64,000 nucleotides of DNA from Gemmatimonadota bacterium (GTDB lineage Bacteria > Gemmatimonadota > Gemmatimonadetes > Longimicrobiales > Gaopeijiaceae), in contig JAJDXS010000030.1 of assembly GCA_022823145.1 (NCBI GenBank), forward strand, positions 1 to 64,000, given 5' to 3'. Shown here piece by piece: positions 1 to 8,569 of this stretch. Both the position numbers and the translations under genes were made by a program. The notes beneath the pieces were generated by a model that saw nothing but the letters and a program-made list of their open reading frames with translations, was not told the origin of the DNA and searched no databases. Position 1 is the stretch's first letter, and each line of letters starts with the position of its first letter.

Positions 1-141
1 CGGATGCGGGAGATCCGCACGTCCGGTTCGACGAGCAGGGGCTGGAAACGGACCTACGGGTGACGAACTATGCACCGCCGCGAAAGCGTGCGGAGGATGC
101 CGCGTCACCCTAAGGGCACCGCGCCAGCCCCTGACTCTACC
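1..141 (+). mobile_element. Group II intron 3' end (domain V and extended domain VI), truncated by window edge
   Basis: The first 29 bases fit the distal part of a group II intron domain V hairpin. CGGA/TCCG forms the lower stem, with a CG bulge, a GCGG/CCGC upper stem and a GAGA-type loop, followed by the typical GGTTC end. The catalytic triad side would lie just left of the window. A 10-bp perfect stem follows (CAGGGGCTGG at 36-45 with CCAGCCCCTG at 124-133), enclosing further structure, and fits an extended domain VI. The intron would end near 141. Any intron-encoded reverse transcriptase would lie upstream, outside the window. The element sits just downstream of the 3' end of tadA. The identification rests on structure and remembered intron ends, not on a covariance model. 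Confidence 0.58.
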
Positions 142-194
142 TGGATTTGCGCCGCTGGCGATCCGCCGTAACGTCAGGGTGGGCCGCCTGGCGT

Positions 195-683
195 TCAGCC
201 CCGGCGCGCGCGAAAGAAGGCCCGCAGAAGCTCGGAGGACTCGGAGGCCAGGACGCCGCCGAGCAGTTCGACGCAGTGGTTGAGGCGCGAATCCTGCACG
301 AGGTTCTCCAGGCTGCCGGCCATGCCGGCCTTCGGGTCGTGGGCCCCGAAGACGAGGCGGGGAATGCGGGCCAGCACGATGGCGCCGGCGCACTGCGTGC
401 AGGGCTCCAGAGTCGTGTACAGGGTACAGTCGTTGAGGCGCCAGTCCCCCAGTCTCCGAGCCGCCGCGCGGATCGCCATGGATTCGGCGTGGGCGGTCGG
501 ATCGTGCAGTTCCACCGTGCGGTTGTGCGATTCGGCGAGGACCTCTTCGGCGCAAACGATCACCGCGCCGACCGGAACTTCGCCGCGCAACCCGCCGGCC
601 CGTGCCATTTCCAGGGCGCGGGCCATCCAGGCGCGATCGCGGTCGCTAATGGGCGGTAATGGGTGCCGTGAAGGGGAGCGCAC
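195..683 (-). CDS. tadA: tRNA-specific adenosine deaminase TadA
   Basis: A 162-residue zinc deaminase that should convert A34 to inosine in the anticodon of tRNA-Arg(ACG). The zinc and proton-relay motif HAE is at residues 65-67 and the PCxxC zinc motif is at 94-98 (Cys95, Cys98), in the usual order and spacing for this cytosolic family. Length matches bacterial TadA. The GTG start at 683 lies inside the last 38 bases of the upstream lexA-like gene, so the two are probably co-transcribed. No later start fits, because the conserved N-terminal helix begins around residue 13. The gene ends about 50 bp from the group II intron end. Confidence 0.93.
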   Translation of the reverse strand: MRSPSRHPLPPISDRDRAWMARALEMARAGGLRGEVPVGAVIVCAEEVLAESHNRTVELHDPTAHAESMAIRAAARRLGDWRLNDCTLYTTLEPCTQCAGAIVLARIPRLVFGAHDPKAGMAGSLENLVQDSRLNHCVELLGGVLASESSELLRAFFRARRG

Positions 684-1353
684 TCATGCGCCGGTAAAGG
701 GCGGCCACCCTGCCGATGATCACCGGATGCGCGCCCTCCGGACCGTCCGGGACCGCTGGGTCTCCCCCGATCGGGTAGAAGAAGAAGCGCGAAGCCCGCT
801 TCTTGAGCTGGAAAAAGTCGGTCACACCGCCGACCCTGGCGACGATGATCTCTCCATCGACCAGTTCGTCGGCGCGAACCGGCTGAATCACCAGGAAATC
901 CCCCTCGCTGATCCCCGCGGCCGCCAACCGGTCACGGGGCGCACGCACCACGAAGCCCCCGCCGCGGCTCACCAGTTGCCGGTCGAGCGAGATACGCACC
1001 TCGGCCGCCCCGTCGCGGGGCCCGCTCGTCGCGTCGCGCAGGTCGCGGAAACAGGGCAGCGACACGGTCTGCGCATTCAGGTCCACGCCAAGAATGCGGA
1101 TTCCCCGAGAACGCGAAGGGTCGCGTTCCACATATCCCTTGTCGGCGAGCGCCTGGAGGTGTTCGGAAACCGTCTTGGTGCTCTTGATCCCGAAGTGCTG
1201 CCCAATCTCCCTGATCGATGGCTGATAGGTGTTGTTACGCAGGTACGACACCATGAAATCGAGGATCCTGCGTTCGATGTCGTTGAGGCTCGGGACGACC
1301 CGGACTACAGTCGGTTCATGAGCCGTAGGGGCGGAACTGGGACCAGGCGGCAT
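646..1353 (-). CDS. lexA: LexA-family repressor lacking the autocleavage residues
   Basis: A 235-residue protein with the LexA layout. An N-terminal winged helix-turn-helix (about residues 22-86, containing PSIREIGQHFGI and the wing GYVERDPSRSRGIRI) is followed by a peptidase S24-type C-terminal fold (about 115-225). Aligned by eye with E. coli LexA, the catalytic Ser is Arg142 (in RAPRDRLAAAGI), the catalytic Lys is Phe181 (in ARVGGVTDFFQLKK), and no Ala-Gly cleavage site is visible in 95-115. It should still dimerise and bind DNA but should not self-cleave on RecA filaments. The start ATG at 1353 was chosen because a good promoter lies 42-70 bp upstream, and the longer open frame would begin upstream of that promoter. 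tadA overlaps its 3' end. Confidence 0.8.
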   Translation of the reverse strand: MPPGPSSAPTAHEPTVVRVVPSLNDIERRILDFMVSYLRNNTYQPSIREIGQHFGIKSTKTVSEHLQALADKGYVERDPSRSRGIRILGVDLNAQTVSLPCFRDLRDATSGPRDGAAEVRISLDRQLVSRGGGFVVRAPRDRLAAAGISEGDFLVIQPVRADELVDGEIIVARVGGVTDFFQLKKRASRFFFYPIGGDPAVPDGPEGAHPVIIGRVAALYRRMSALPFTAPITAH

Positions 1354-1394
1354 GCTGTCCGGGTGCAGGAGCTGTCGGGGGAGTGGCGCCGTGA

Positions 1395-1423
1395 ACGATA
1401 GGCCCCGGAGTGCAGGTTGGCAA
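1395..1423 (-). promoter_or_regulatory. Sigma70-type promoter for the lexA-like gene and tadA
   Basis: On the minus strand a -35 box TTGCCA (1423-1418) and a -10 box TATCGT (1400-1395) are separated by exactly 17 bp. Transcription would start near 1388, leaving a leader of about 35 nt before the ATG at 1353. Identified by eye. Confidence 0.45.
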
Positions 1424-1542
1424 GCTCCTTGGGACTGCGAGGTTTGCCCGGGCCGATTCCTTATGGTGACGTCGGAAGCCTTCATCGCCGTCTGCGTCAC
1501 GGCGCTCACCGAAGGTAGCGCTCCCCTGCCGATGACCCTGCT

Positions 1543-1716
1543 GATCGTCTCGTCCTGTTTCAATTCCTGCTGTCGGCGCGGCTGTCGCTGCTCCGGCGGA
1601 TCATCACCGCCACGGTAGCCGGCACCGTCATGATGCTCATCGCGGTGTCGATCATGCCCGTGCTGTCCGAGTTGCTCGAAGAGGTCCCCGAAGGAGCATC
1701 CGGGAACGGGATCATG
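1543..1716 (+). pseudogene. Remnant of an NCS2 uracil/xanthine permease
   Basis: An in-frame fragment of about 58 codons reads like a conserved transmembrane part of nucleobase:cation symporter-2 permeases: FQFLLSARLSLLRRIIT, then VAGTVMMLIAVSIMP, then a loop LLEEVPEGASG. The frame is closed by a TAG at 1516, and family similarity stops after about 1716. No start codon, signal for translation or remaining domains are present. It is probably a leftover of a full gene (normally about 450 codons) removed by deletion or insertion, close to the intron and transposase remnants. Confidence 0.6.
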
Positions 1717-2104
1717 GTCAGTTGGGCTTTACCTTCTTCGCCCGGGCGGGGTGCTTTGCACGACGGAAGGGCTGGGCAAAGGGTGCGGGCGTACCTGTCG
1801 TGTACAGCAAGGGTGGAGAACGGAACGAGGACCTGGCCAGGGGCAACGTTACCAAAAACCCGGGCTATGAAGGGGGGGCGTGTTGTGATCATCGTGGGCC
1901 GGGCACCGGGCAACTGGCTTCCGGCCAACCGGCGTATGTACAGGAGGATTCACCGTGAACGCGACCTCGGACGACCACCTCCTCAGCCTATGGCAGACAG
2001 CGAGACCCCCTTCTTGACAGAGGGCCCTCCCATCATCAGCTACTAGACCAGGTTTCTCAAGCCAATAAAGCGGCATCGGGCCTCTGGAGGCTGTATAGGT
2101 TTAG
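1717..2104. other. Non-coding, decayed interval with one tiny ORF behind a strong Shine-Dalgarno
   Basis: No recognisable gene on either strand. The only translation-like signal is CAGGAGGA (1940-1947) followed by a GTG at 1955, opening a 20-codon frame (begins VNATSDDHLLSLW, stops at 2015-2017). This looks like the beginning of a gene whose body has been lost. The interval separates the permease remnant from the transposase remnant and fits a deletion scar. Confidence 0.4.
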
Positions 2105-2359
2105 TTGGACCGACAACTCAACCACAGCCACAGCAGAGGACCGATGCCTACACAGTGTAAGCCGCTATCCTTTGCATTTCAAGGGTGTGCCGCGTCGCCG
2201 GGTTTGCCGCGTCGCCGGGTAATCGCCGCATTCGACGGCGGATCGATCACGTCGACGCCGGAGTACTGCCGCTCCGGGAGATCCATCATCGGCATCGCCC
2301 CAGGCTACGACCACCTCAACGATCATGACCACGATCATTCACTGCGCAATAGCTTCTGA
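2105..2359 (+). pseudogene. N-terminal remnant of an IS1380-family transposase
   Basis: The frame starts with a leader (MPTQCKPLSFAF at the internal Met), then RRRVIAAFDGGSITS. This matches the opening of IS1380-type transposases, where an RRV-x-FDGG-x-ITSD-type strand precedes the first catalytic Asp. After this the family sequence (LLLREVD...) is lost; only a garbled fragment near DHDHDHSLRNSF recalls the next conserved stretch. At 84 codons it is far below the usual 400-450. It is a dead remnant; no terminal inverted repeats could be defined. Confidence 0.5.
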
Positions 2360-2385
2360 TGCGGTGTACTAGAGTCCAAGTACGC

Positions 2386-5300
2386 TCAGGAACCTGCGGG
2401 TAGTGGCCGCTGGGGGGTGACCGGGATGTTGCCCCAGCGCATGAACAGGGCCGGCACGACCACCATATTCAGCAGAGTTGACGTCAGCAGCCCGCCGAGA
2501 ACCACCACGGCAAGAGGGGCCTGGATTTCCTTCCCGGGCTCGCCGATTCCCAGCGCCAGGGGGATGAGGGCCAAGCCCGCTGTGAGGGCCGTCATCAGGA
2601 TCGGACTCAGCCGCTCCACCGAGCCACGCCGGATGGCGTCTGGAAGCGACATCCCGCCGGCGCAAAGATCCTGATACCGGCTTACGAGTAGCATCCCATT
2701 CCGCACCGCGATCCCAAAGAGCGTAATAAAGCCGACCAGCGTCGCGACGTTCACCGTTCCGCCGATAAGCAGGACGGCAATGACCCCACCGGTCAGGGCC
2801 AACGGCAGGTTCACCATTAGGAACATGGCCGTGCTGAAGTTGCCGAACGCCCGGAACATGATCATGAAGATCGCGCCGATCGAGAAGAGCGACAGTATGG
2901 TAATGCGGCGGGTTGCACTCTGGCCGCTTTCGAACTGTCCCCCGTACTGCAAATGGTACTCGGGTGGCAAATCCAGCTCGTCGGCGATATGTCCTTGCAG
3001 TTCTGTCACGGCACCGATCACGTCCCGCCCGGCCACGTTGGCGCTCACGACGATCTTCCGCGACACGTTCTCGCGCGTGATCATGTTCGGCCCCCTGGCC
3101 TGCACGATCCAACCGAGTTGCGACAGCGGCACGGTGGGTCCGGCAGGCGTCGCCACCAGCGCCCCCCCGATGGCTTCGGCATCGCTCCGGTAGCGGTCGG
3201 CGTAGCGCACCACCAGGTCGAAAGTCCGCTCGCCTTCGCGCACCAGGGACACTACTTCGCCCTGCATCGCGATGTGGACCGCATCGGCCAGCGCACCGGG
3301 ACTCACTCCGTAGCGTGCCATGGCCCGGCGGTTCGCTCGCACCTGCAGCTGGGGCACCTCTGCCTGCTGCTCCATCGAGACATCCACGAGGCCTTCGATC
3401 TCGAGTGCGATGGCCTCGATCTGTCCGGCGATTTGGCGCAGTTCGCGGAGATCGGGTCCGAACAGGCTGATCGCAATGGCGGCACGAGTCCCCGACAACA
3501 TGTGGTCGATGCGGTGGCCGATCGGCTGCCCCACCGTGATGCTGGTCCCCGCGATTCCCGCCAGTTCCGCACGCACTTCGGCCATCACCTCGGAGAGCTC
3601 GCGGCTGGCCAGATCGAGCCGTGCTTCGACATGCGACACGTTGACGCCCTGGGCCTCCTCGTCCAGCGCGGCGCGCCCGGTACGCCGGGCAGTCGAGACC
3701 ACACCCGACACCCCCATCAGCCGCCGCTCGACGCGATTGCCGATCTCGTTCGATTCGGCCAGCGACGTGCCTGGCACGCTGATGATCGCGATTGTCAGCG
3801 ACCCTTCCTGGAACTCGGGCAGGAACTCCCGGCCCAGCGTGGGTACCACCGCCAGGGTGCCCGCAAGGAGCAGGGCCGCCCCGACCAGAACCCTTCCCGA
3901 ATTGTCCAGCGCCCGGCTCAGCACCCGTCCATAGATGTACTCCAGTCCCCGCACCAGCCATGGCTCGCGTCGCCGCCTGATCGCTCGGTCGCCGGGCAGC
4001 AGCAGGTAGGAGAGCGCCGGGGTGATCGTAACGGCCACGACCAGCGACGAAAGAATACTGATGATGTAGGCATATCCCAGCGGCGCGAGCATGCGGCCCT
4101 CGACCCCGGTCAGAAAGAACAGCGGAACGAAGACGATGGTGATGATCAGCGTAGCGTTCAGGATCGGATCCCTTATTTCGCTCGCCGCGCCGCGAATCAG
4201 GGGCAGCGTCGCGAGGCGCTCGCCGGGTGGCCGCCGGAGGTTGTCGCGGAGTCGCCGGTGCACGTTTTCGACGAAGATGATGGCGTCGTCGACAAGAGCC
4301 CCGATCGCGATGGCCATCCCGCCCAGCGTCATGGTGTTAACGGTGCCCCCCAGGGCGCGCATGACGATGATCGCCAGAGCCAGCGACAGGGGGATGGCCA
4401 CGACGGAGATCAGGGTGGTGCGCACATTCCACAGGAAGAGCAGAAGTATGGCAATCACGAAGAACGCCCCGTCGCGGAGCGCCAGGACCACGTTCTCCAC
4501 CGCGAGCGAGATGAAGTCGGCCTGCCGGAAGATATCGCGCTCGAACGTGATCCCCTCGGGAAGCTCGGCTTCGATCAGGTCCAGTTCGGCATCGACCCTT
4601 TCAGTGAGCTCAAGCGTGTTGGCGCCGGCCTGTTTCTGGACCGACAGGATGACTGCCGTCTCGCCATTCACGGAGCCGGTCCCGTAGGTGATCTTGGGAC
4701 CGATGCGCACTTCGGCGACATCGTCGATCAGTACCGGAACCCGGTCGCGCGTGGCCACCACGGTCACCCCGATGTCTTCCACGCTCGATGGCCGTACGAT
4801 CCCCCGGACCAGGATTTCACGTCCGCTCGACCAATAGAGACCTCCCGCAACGTTCTCACTCGACCCCTCGATCGCCGCGAGCACGTCCTCGAGTCCCACC
4901 TGATAGGCCAGGAGCCTCTGCGGATCGACCAGCACCTGGTATTCCCGCACATCGCCACCCTGCGACACCACCTGCGCCACCCCCGGCACGGCCAGCAGCC
5001 TGCGCCTCACGATCCAGTCCGCCGTGGTTCGCGCCTCCATGAGCCGCGAATCGGGAGCGACGACGCCCACCAGCATGATCTCTCCCATGATGGAGCTGAT
5101 GGGGGCCAGAACCGGCGGACTCACGCCCTCCGGAAGATCGAGTGCCTGAGCCTGGAGCCGGGCACTGACGATCTGTCTGGCAAGGTAGATGTCGGTTCCC
5201 CATTCGAAGTCCGCCCAGACGACGCTGATTCCCTGGGCGGATTTGGAGCGCACCCGGCGGACACCGAGCGCGCCGTTCAGGGCCGTCTCGATCGGGAAGG

Positions 5301-5520
5301 TGATCGATGTCTCCACGTCCTCGGGAGCCAGCCCGTGAGCGTCGGTCACCACCGTGACCGTTGGAGCGGTCAGGTCGGGGAATACATCGACCGGGAATGT
5401 GGCCGCCACCCAGCTTCCACCCACGAAGAGCCCCATGGCGAGGATGAGCGCAAGGAAGGGGTTCGCCAGGGAGGCGCCCACGATGAGGTCGAGAAAACCG
5501 CGCTGCTCAGGTTGATTCAT
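2386..5520 (-). CDS. CusA/CzcA-type heavy-metal RND efflux pump, inner-membrane permease
   Basis: 1044 residues, the usual length for heavy-metal RND permeases, which export metal ions using the proton gradient and form a trimer with an adaptor and an outer-membrane channel. The N-terminal TM1 (about 20-40) is followed by porter-domain motifs (FPVDVFPDLTAPTVTVVTD). TM4 carries the proton-relay motif GALVDDAIIFVENVHRR at about 400-416 with both Asp retained, and a second 12-TM half ends with FITLFGIAVRNGMLLVSRY. It is the last gene of a three-gene operon, 9 bp after the adaptor. The single-metal substrate (Cu/Ag versus Zn/Co/Cd) cannot be read safely from sequence alone. Confidence 0.9.
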   Translation of the reverse strand: MNQPEQRGFLDLIVGASLANPFLALILAMGLFVGGSWVAATFPVDVFPDLTAPTVTVVTDAHGLAPEDVETSITFPIETALNGALGVRRVRSKSAQGISVVWADFEWGTDIYLARQIVSARLQAQALDLPEGVSPPVLAPISSIMGEIMLVGVVAPDSRLMEARTTADWIVRRRLLAVPGVAQVVSQGGDVREYQVLVDPQRLLAYQVGLEDVLAAIEGSSENVAGGLYWSSGREILVRGIVRPSSVEDIGVTVVATRDRVPVLIDDVAEVRIGPKITYGTGSVNGETAVILSVQKQAGANTLELTERVDAELDLIEAELPEGITFERDIFRQADFISLAVENVVLALRDGAFFVIAILLLFLWNVRTTLISVVAIPLSLALAIIVMRALGGTVNTMTLGGMAIAIGALVDDAIIFVENVHRRLRDNLRRPPGERLATLPLIRGAASEIRDPILNATLIITIVFVPLFFLTGVEGRMLAPLGYAYIISILSSLVVAVTITPALSYLLLPGDRAIRRRREPWLVRGLEYIYGRVLSRALDNSGRVLVGAALLLAGTLAVVPTLGREFLPEFQEGSLTIAIISVPGTSLAESNEIGNRVERRLMGVSGVVSTARRTGRAALDEEAQGVNVSHVEARLDLASRELSEVMAEVRAELAGIAGTSITVGQPIGHRIDHMLSGTRAAIAISLFGPDLRELRQIAGQIEAIALEIEGLVDVSMEQQAEVPQLQVRANRRAMARYGVSPGALADAVHIAMQGEVVSLVREGERTFDLVVRYADRYRSDAEAIGGALVATPAGPTVPLSQLGWIVQARGPNMITRENVSRKIVVSANVAGRDVIGAVTELQGHIADELDLPPEYHLQYGGQFESGQSATRRITILSLFSIGAIFMIMFRAFGNFSTAMFLMVNLPLALTGGVIAVLLIGGTVNVATLVGFITLFGIAVRNGMLLVSRYQDLCAGGMSLPDAIRRGSVERLSPILMTALTAGLALIPLALGIGEPGKEIQAPLAVVVLGGLLTSTLLNMVVVPALFMRWGNIPVTPQRPLPAGS

Positions 5521-5529
5521 TCGGACTGC

Positions 5530-7230
5530 CTAGTGAGCGTGGTCGTGAGCCGGCGCGACGACCCCGAGCGCGGCGAGGTTGACCTGGTAGGCCCCAACGG
5601 TGACAACGTGCTCGCCGGAGGCGATGCCGGACGAAACAATGGTCCAGTTCCCATCCGACGGACCCGTCGTGACGACCCGACGCTCGAAGGTGTCTCCCGT
5701 GAGCATGACGTAGAGTACGGGGAGGTTGTTCTCGTCCTGAATCGCCGAGGCCGGGACCGCGACTCCCGGCACCGGATCGCCGAGGAGAATATGGCCTTCT
5801 GCCAGCATCCCCACCTTGAGCGCGCCGCCGGAGTTCGGGACTTCGAAACGGACAGCGAGTGTGCGGCTCGCCGGATCGATCATGTTGCCGATTGAAAGGA
5901 CCCTGGTGGACGTGTAGGTGGTGGTCCCGCCCTCGACGGTGAACCACGTGCCGCGTATCCGGTTCGCGGCCGCAGCGTAGCGGGCGGGAATCCGGGCGAC
6001 GAACCACAGTGTGGATGCGTTCACGATCGTGAAGGCGTGTTCACCGGCTTCTACCTGCGCGCCCAGCGCCTTGTCGCGCACCGCAACTATGCCATCGATC
6101 GGGCTGCGCAGGTTGTAGAGATCGGGGTCGGGCTCGTCCTCACCGACGCCGTCCAGCGTCCCACCGATGGCTTCGAACGCCGCCACGGCCACGTCCAGAT
6201 TGCGTCGTGCCTCAAGCACTCGACGCTCCGCGATGGCACCCGCGGCGAAGAGGCTCTCGGCCCTATCGGCTTCGAGTTGGGCTTCCACGACATCCGCCCG
6301 AGTGCGCACGTACGAATTGTCCAGGCTGGTCGGCGCAATCAGGGCCAGCGTCTGCCCGGAGCGCACCCGGTCGCCCGGGGCGATTGCGGGGCCGTCTACC
6401 GCAATGCGCCCCGCAACGGGCGACGAAACGTGTACGAGACCACCGGGAGGGGCCGACAATTCGCCGGGGGCAGGGATCGCGGCGGGAATCTGGCGCTCAC
6501 CCGCCACGGCAACTGCGAACGGGAACGACCATTGCTCCTGCTTGGGCAGCGTGATCAACCCGGCGGCTACCTCGTCCTCCGAGTGACCGTGTCCGGCGTG
6601 GGGGTCGGGTTGGTCCCCCGCCTCGTCGGCCGCGTGGTCGTGCCCGGCGTGCGTATCGGCCGCGTCCCCCGCATGGTCGTGTCCCGCATGGGCACCGGCC
6701 TCGTCATCGGCGTGGTCGTGCCCGGCGTGCGCGTCGGCCTCGGCCTCCGTGTGGCCGTGTCCCGCATGAACGTGCACGTCGTCTTCACTCTCGAAGACCT
6801 CGAACTCGCCCGCCCCGATCACGTAGTCGCCTGCTTCCAGCGACAGCGCAACCTCGGCGTGCCAGTGTCCCGCCGATGGTATGGTCGGCGACACCATGTA
6901 AAAGCCCGAAGTCTCCGGCACGGCTTCGAACTCCTGGCGGCCACCGGGAGGCCCGTACACGACAAGCGTCACGCCCGCATCCACCACCGGTTGCCAGCCC
7001 TCGATCCGGGTGAGGAAGATCTCCCAGGGCTCCTCGCTCTCGACACCCTCGATCTGGTGCGGATACTCTAGGAACAACTCGATGTCGCCCGACATCGTGG
7101 TGAATGTCCCTCCAGCGTCGTGGGGGTCATGGGCCACGCCGGCCTCTCCGCTGTCCGGCGTCTCCCCACACGCCCACAACGCGATTACTGCCGCGCCCAT
7201 CAGTCGCGGTCCGACTGCCGTCAGGTTCAT
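5530..7230 (-). CDS. Heavy-metal RND adaptor lipoprotein (CusB/CzcB-like) with YtkA-like and His-rich segments
   Basis: 566 residues, well above the usual 350-450 of periplasmic adaptors. A lipobox (ALWAC) near residue 21 predicts attachment to the inner membrane. Residues about 40-145 resemble a YtkA/FixH-type beta domain (AGHWHAEV). Residues about 150-215 hold repeated HAGHDHA units separated by acidic linkers, probably a metal-capture region. From about 230 to the end is the HlyD-like barrel-sandwich/hairpin/membrane-proximal adaptor (SPVAGRIAVDGPAIAPGDRV, LRSPIDGIVAVRDKALGAQV). The start overlaps the stop of the TolC-like gene by ATGA, with GGAGGATG as the ribosome site. It would link the TolC-like channel and the RND pump. 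Confidence 0.87.
   Translation of the reverse strand: MNLTAVGPRLMGAAVIALWACGETPDSGEAGVAHDPHDAGGTFTTMSGDIELFLEYPHQIEGVESEEPWEIFLTRIEGWQPVVDAGVTLVVYGPPGGRQEFEAVPETSGFYMVSPTIPSAGHWHAEVALSLEAGDYVIGAGEFEVFESEDDVHVHAGHGHTEAEADAHAGHDHADDEAGAHAGHDHAGDAADTHAGHDHAADEAGDQPDPHAGHGHSEDEVAAGLITLPKQEQWSFPFAVAVAGERQIPAAIPAPGELSAPPGGLVHVSSPVAGRIAVDGPAIAPGDRVRSGQTLALIAPTSLDNSYVRTRADVVEAQLEADRAESLFAAGAIAERRVLEARRNLDVAVAAFEAIGGTLDGVGEDEPDPDLYNLRSPIDGIVAVRDKALGAQVEAGEHAFTIVNASTLWFVARIPARYAAAANRIRGTWFTVEGGTTTYTSTRVLSIGNMIDPASRTLAVRFEVPNSGGALKVGMLAEGHILLGDPVPGVAVPASAIQDENNLPVLYVMLTGDTFERRVVTTGPSDGNWTIVSSGIASGEHVVTVGAYQVNLAALGVVAPAHDHAH
6582..6783 (-). repeat. In-frame tandem repeat encoding HAGHDHA metal-binding units
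   Basis: About 200 bp of the adaptor gene made of imperfect units encoding HAGHDHA or HAGHGH, alternating with acidic spacers (TEAEAD, DDEAG, GDAAD, ADEAG). At least five units are visible. The unit number probably varies between strains because the DNA copies are near-identical. Confidence 0.75.
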
Positions 7231-8483
7231 CTTTCATCCTCCGGAACTCTTCCCGTGGCGCGAAGCAGATCGTAGTAAGAGACCCAGGCCTCGGTCGTCA
7301 GGGAGAGCGCACTAAGCTGGGCCCCCTGAAACGCACCCGCCGCGTCCAGGAGCTCCAGCAGGGTCATTTCCTGTGCAGAGTAGGCTGCGGTCGCCGAGAC
7401 GAGCATCGCCTCGCCATCGGTCCGAAGACCCTGCGCCGCACCCTCGAGCCGTGCGCGGTTGGACGCATAGCGGTCGGATGTGACCAGCACGTCGTACCTC
7501 GCCATCTGCCTCCGAAGTTCGAGACGGTAGGCGGCGGCGGAACTGAACGCGGCAGCTCCCTCTCTGGTTGCGGACCCTCGGTCGAAGAGGGGAAGTGGGA
7601 CAGCGAGCCCGAGGCTGACGCCCCCGAAACCATCGTCATGGTGGCGGTATCCAAGTCCGAGATTCGGGGCGGGCGCCCAGTAGCTCCGTGCCAGATCCAC
7701 ACCGGCGAGCGCCAAATCCAGGTCGCTTGCCGCCGCCTCCACGTCCGGACGGCCGTCCACGGCGGCGATCGCTGTCCCCCGACTGATCATGGGCGGAACT
7801 CCCTCCTGCCCCTCCGACGGACCGATCTCCTCCATTCCGGTTCCCGGTGCGATGAGCAGGGCGAGCTTCCGCCTCGCTGCACGGGAGCGCAGCACCGCTT
7901 CCTCCAGTTCCTGTTCGGCCTCCACCCGTGCGATTCGCAACCGCCGGGCTTCCAGGGCCGAAATGTCACCCTGTTCGAGTCGGACCTCCGCATCCTCCGC
8001 GACTGACTGAATCACGGCGGCGCTCCGCCGCACAATTGACTCCGCCTCTTCCGCGAACCAGGTCCGGACATACGCCTCACGCACTTCGAAAGCCAACTCG
8101 ATCGAGTCGGCACGGAAGCGGGCGGCACCGGCACGGATCGTGTGCGTTGCGGCCCGACCCCGGGCAGTGGTCCGGCCGGGCCACTCCAACTGTTGTTGGA
8201 ACTGGAATGTCTCCTCCCAGACCTTTTCGTCATTGTGACTCAGGTCGTCCCGTTCAAACGACAACTCCGGATTGAAGTAGGCACGGGACTGCTGGGCCAT
8301 TCCCGCAAGGCCGGCAGTCTCGGACCGTGCGACCTTCAATGCGAGGCTGTTTCCAGCGAATGCCTCCAGCGCCTCGGGAAGCGAGACGCGGCGCACCTCC
8401 TCCTGCCCGACAGCAATCGACGGCGCAAGGAGCACGCCGGAAAGGACCAGAACGGGCAGCGACCGAACTCTCGATTGTCGCAT
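7227..8483 (-). CDS. TolC-family outer-membrane efflux channel (CzcC/CusC-like)
   Basis: 418 residues. The signal peptide ends near VGQEE. The sequence VSLPEALEAFAGNSLALKVARSE is the usual start of the first OEP helix repeat, and two OEP halves of alternating long helices follow. It should form the trimeric outer-membrane exit of the metal pump. The ATG at 8483 was chosen because GGAGAATCC lies just upstream and the signal peptide starts there; the frame stays open further upstream but reads as non-protein. It is the first gene of the operon and divergent from the CDF exporter gene, with about 85 bp between them. Confidence 0.87.
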   Translation of the reverse strand: MRQSRVRSLPVLVLSGVLLAPSIAVGQEEVRRVSLPEALEAFAGNSLALKVARSETAGLAGMAQQSRAYFNPELSFERDDLSHNDEKVWEETFQFQQQLEWPGRTTARGRAATHTIRAGAARFRADSIELAFEVREAYVRTWFAEEAESIVRRSAAVIQSVAEDAEVRLEQGDISALEARRLRIARVEAEQELEEAVLRSRAARRKLALLIAPGTGMEEIGPSEGQEGVPPMISRGTAIAAVDGRPDVEAAASDLDLALAGVDLARSYWAPAPNLGLGYRHHDDGFGGVSLGLAVPLPLFDRGSATREGAAAFSSAAAYRLELRRQMARYDVLVTSDRYASNRARLEGAAQGLRTDGEAMLVSATAAYSAQEMTLLELLDAAGAFQGAQLSALSLTTEAWVSYYDLLRATGRVPEDER

Positions 8484-8516
8484 GGATTCTCCGTGGCCGG
8501 GGGGTCTCTGACGCTC

Positions 8517-8546
8517 TTGCCGCAGGCGAGGAGCCACATTTATTCT
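8517..8546 (+). promoter_or_regulatory. Possible sigma70 promoter for the CDF exporter gene
   Basis: TTGCCG (8517-8522) and TATTCT (8541-8546) are separated by 18 bp and lie just upstream of the CDF start, inside the divergent region shared with the metal-efflux operon. No metal-responsive regulator gene is visible nearby. Confidence 0.3.
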
Positions 8547-8569
8547 GGTATGCCAAACTCTCCCTGTAC

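Noticed and set aside
1354..1563. Longer LexA-like protein starting at 1563
   Set aside because: The extra 70 residues are not LexA-like, and a -35/-10 pair lies inside this stretch.
2953..5895. A 980-codon open frame antisense to the metal RND pump
   Set aside because: Composition is that of a high-GC shadow frame (rich in Arg, His, Gln, Pro) with no domain, while the opposite strand encodes a textbook RND permease.
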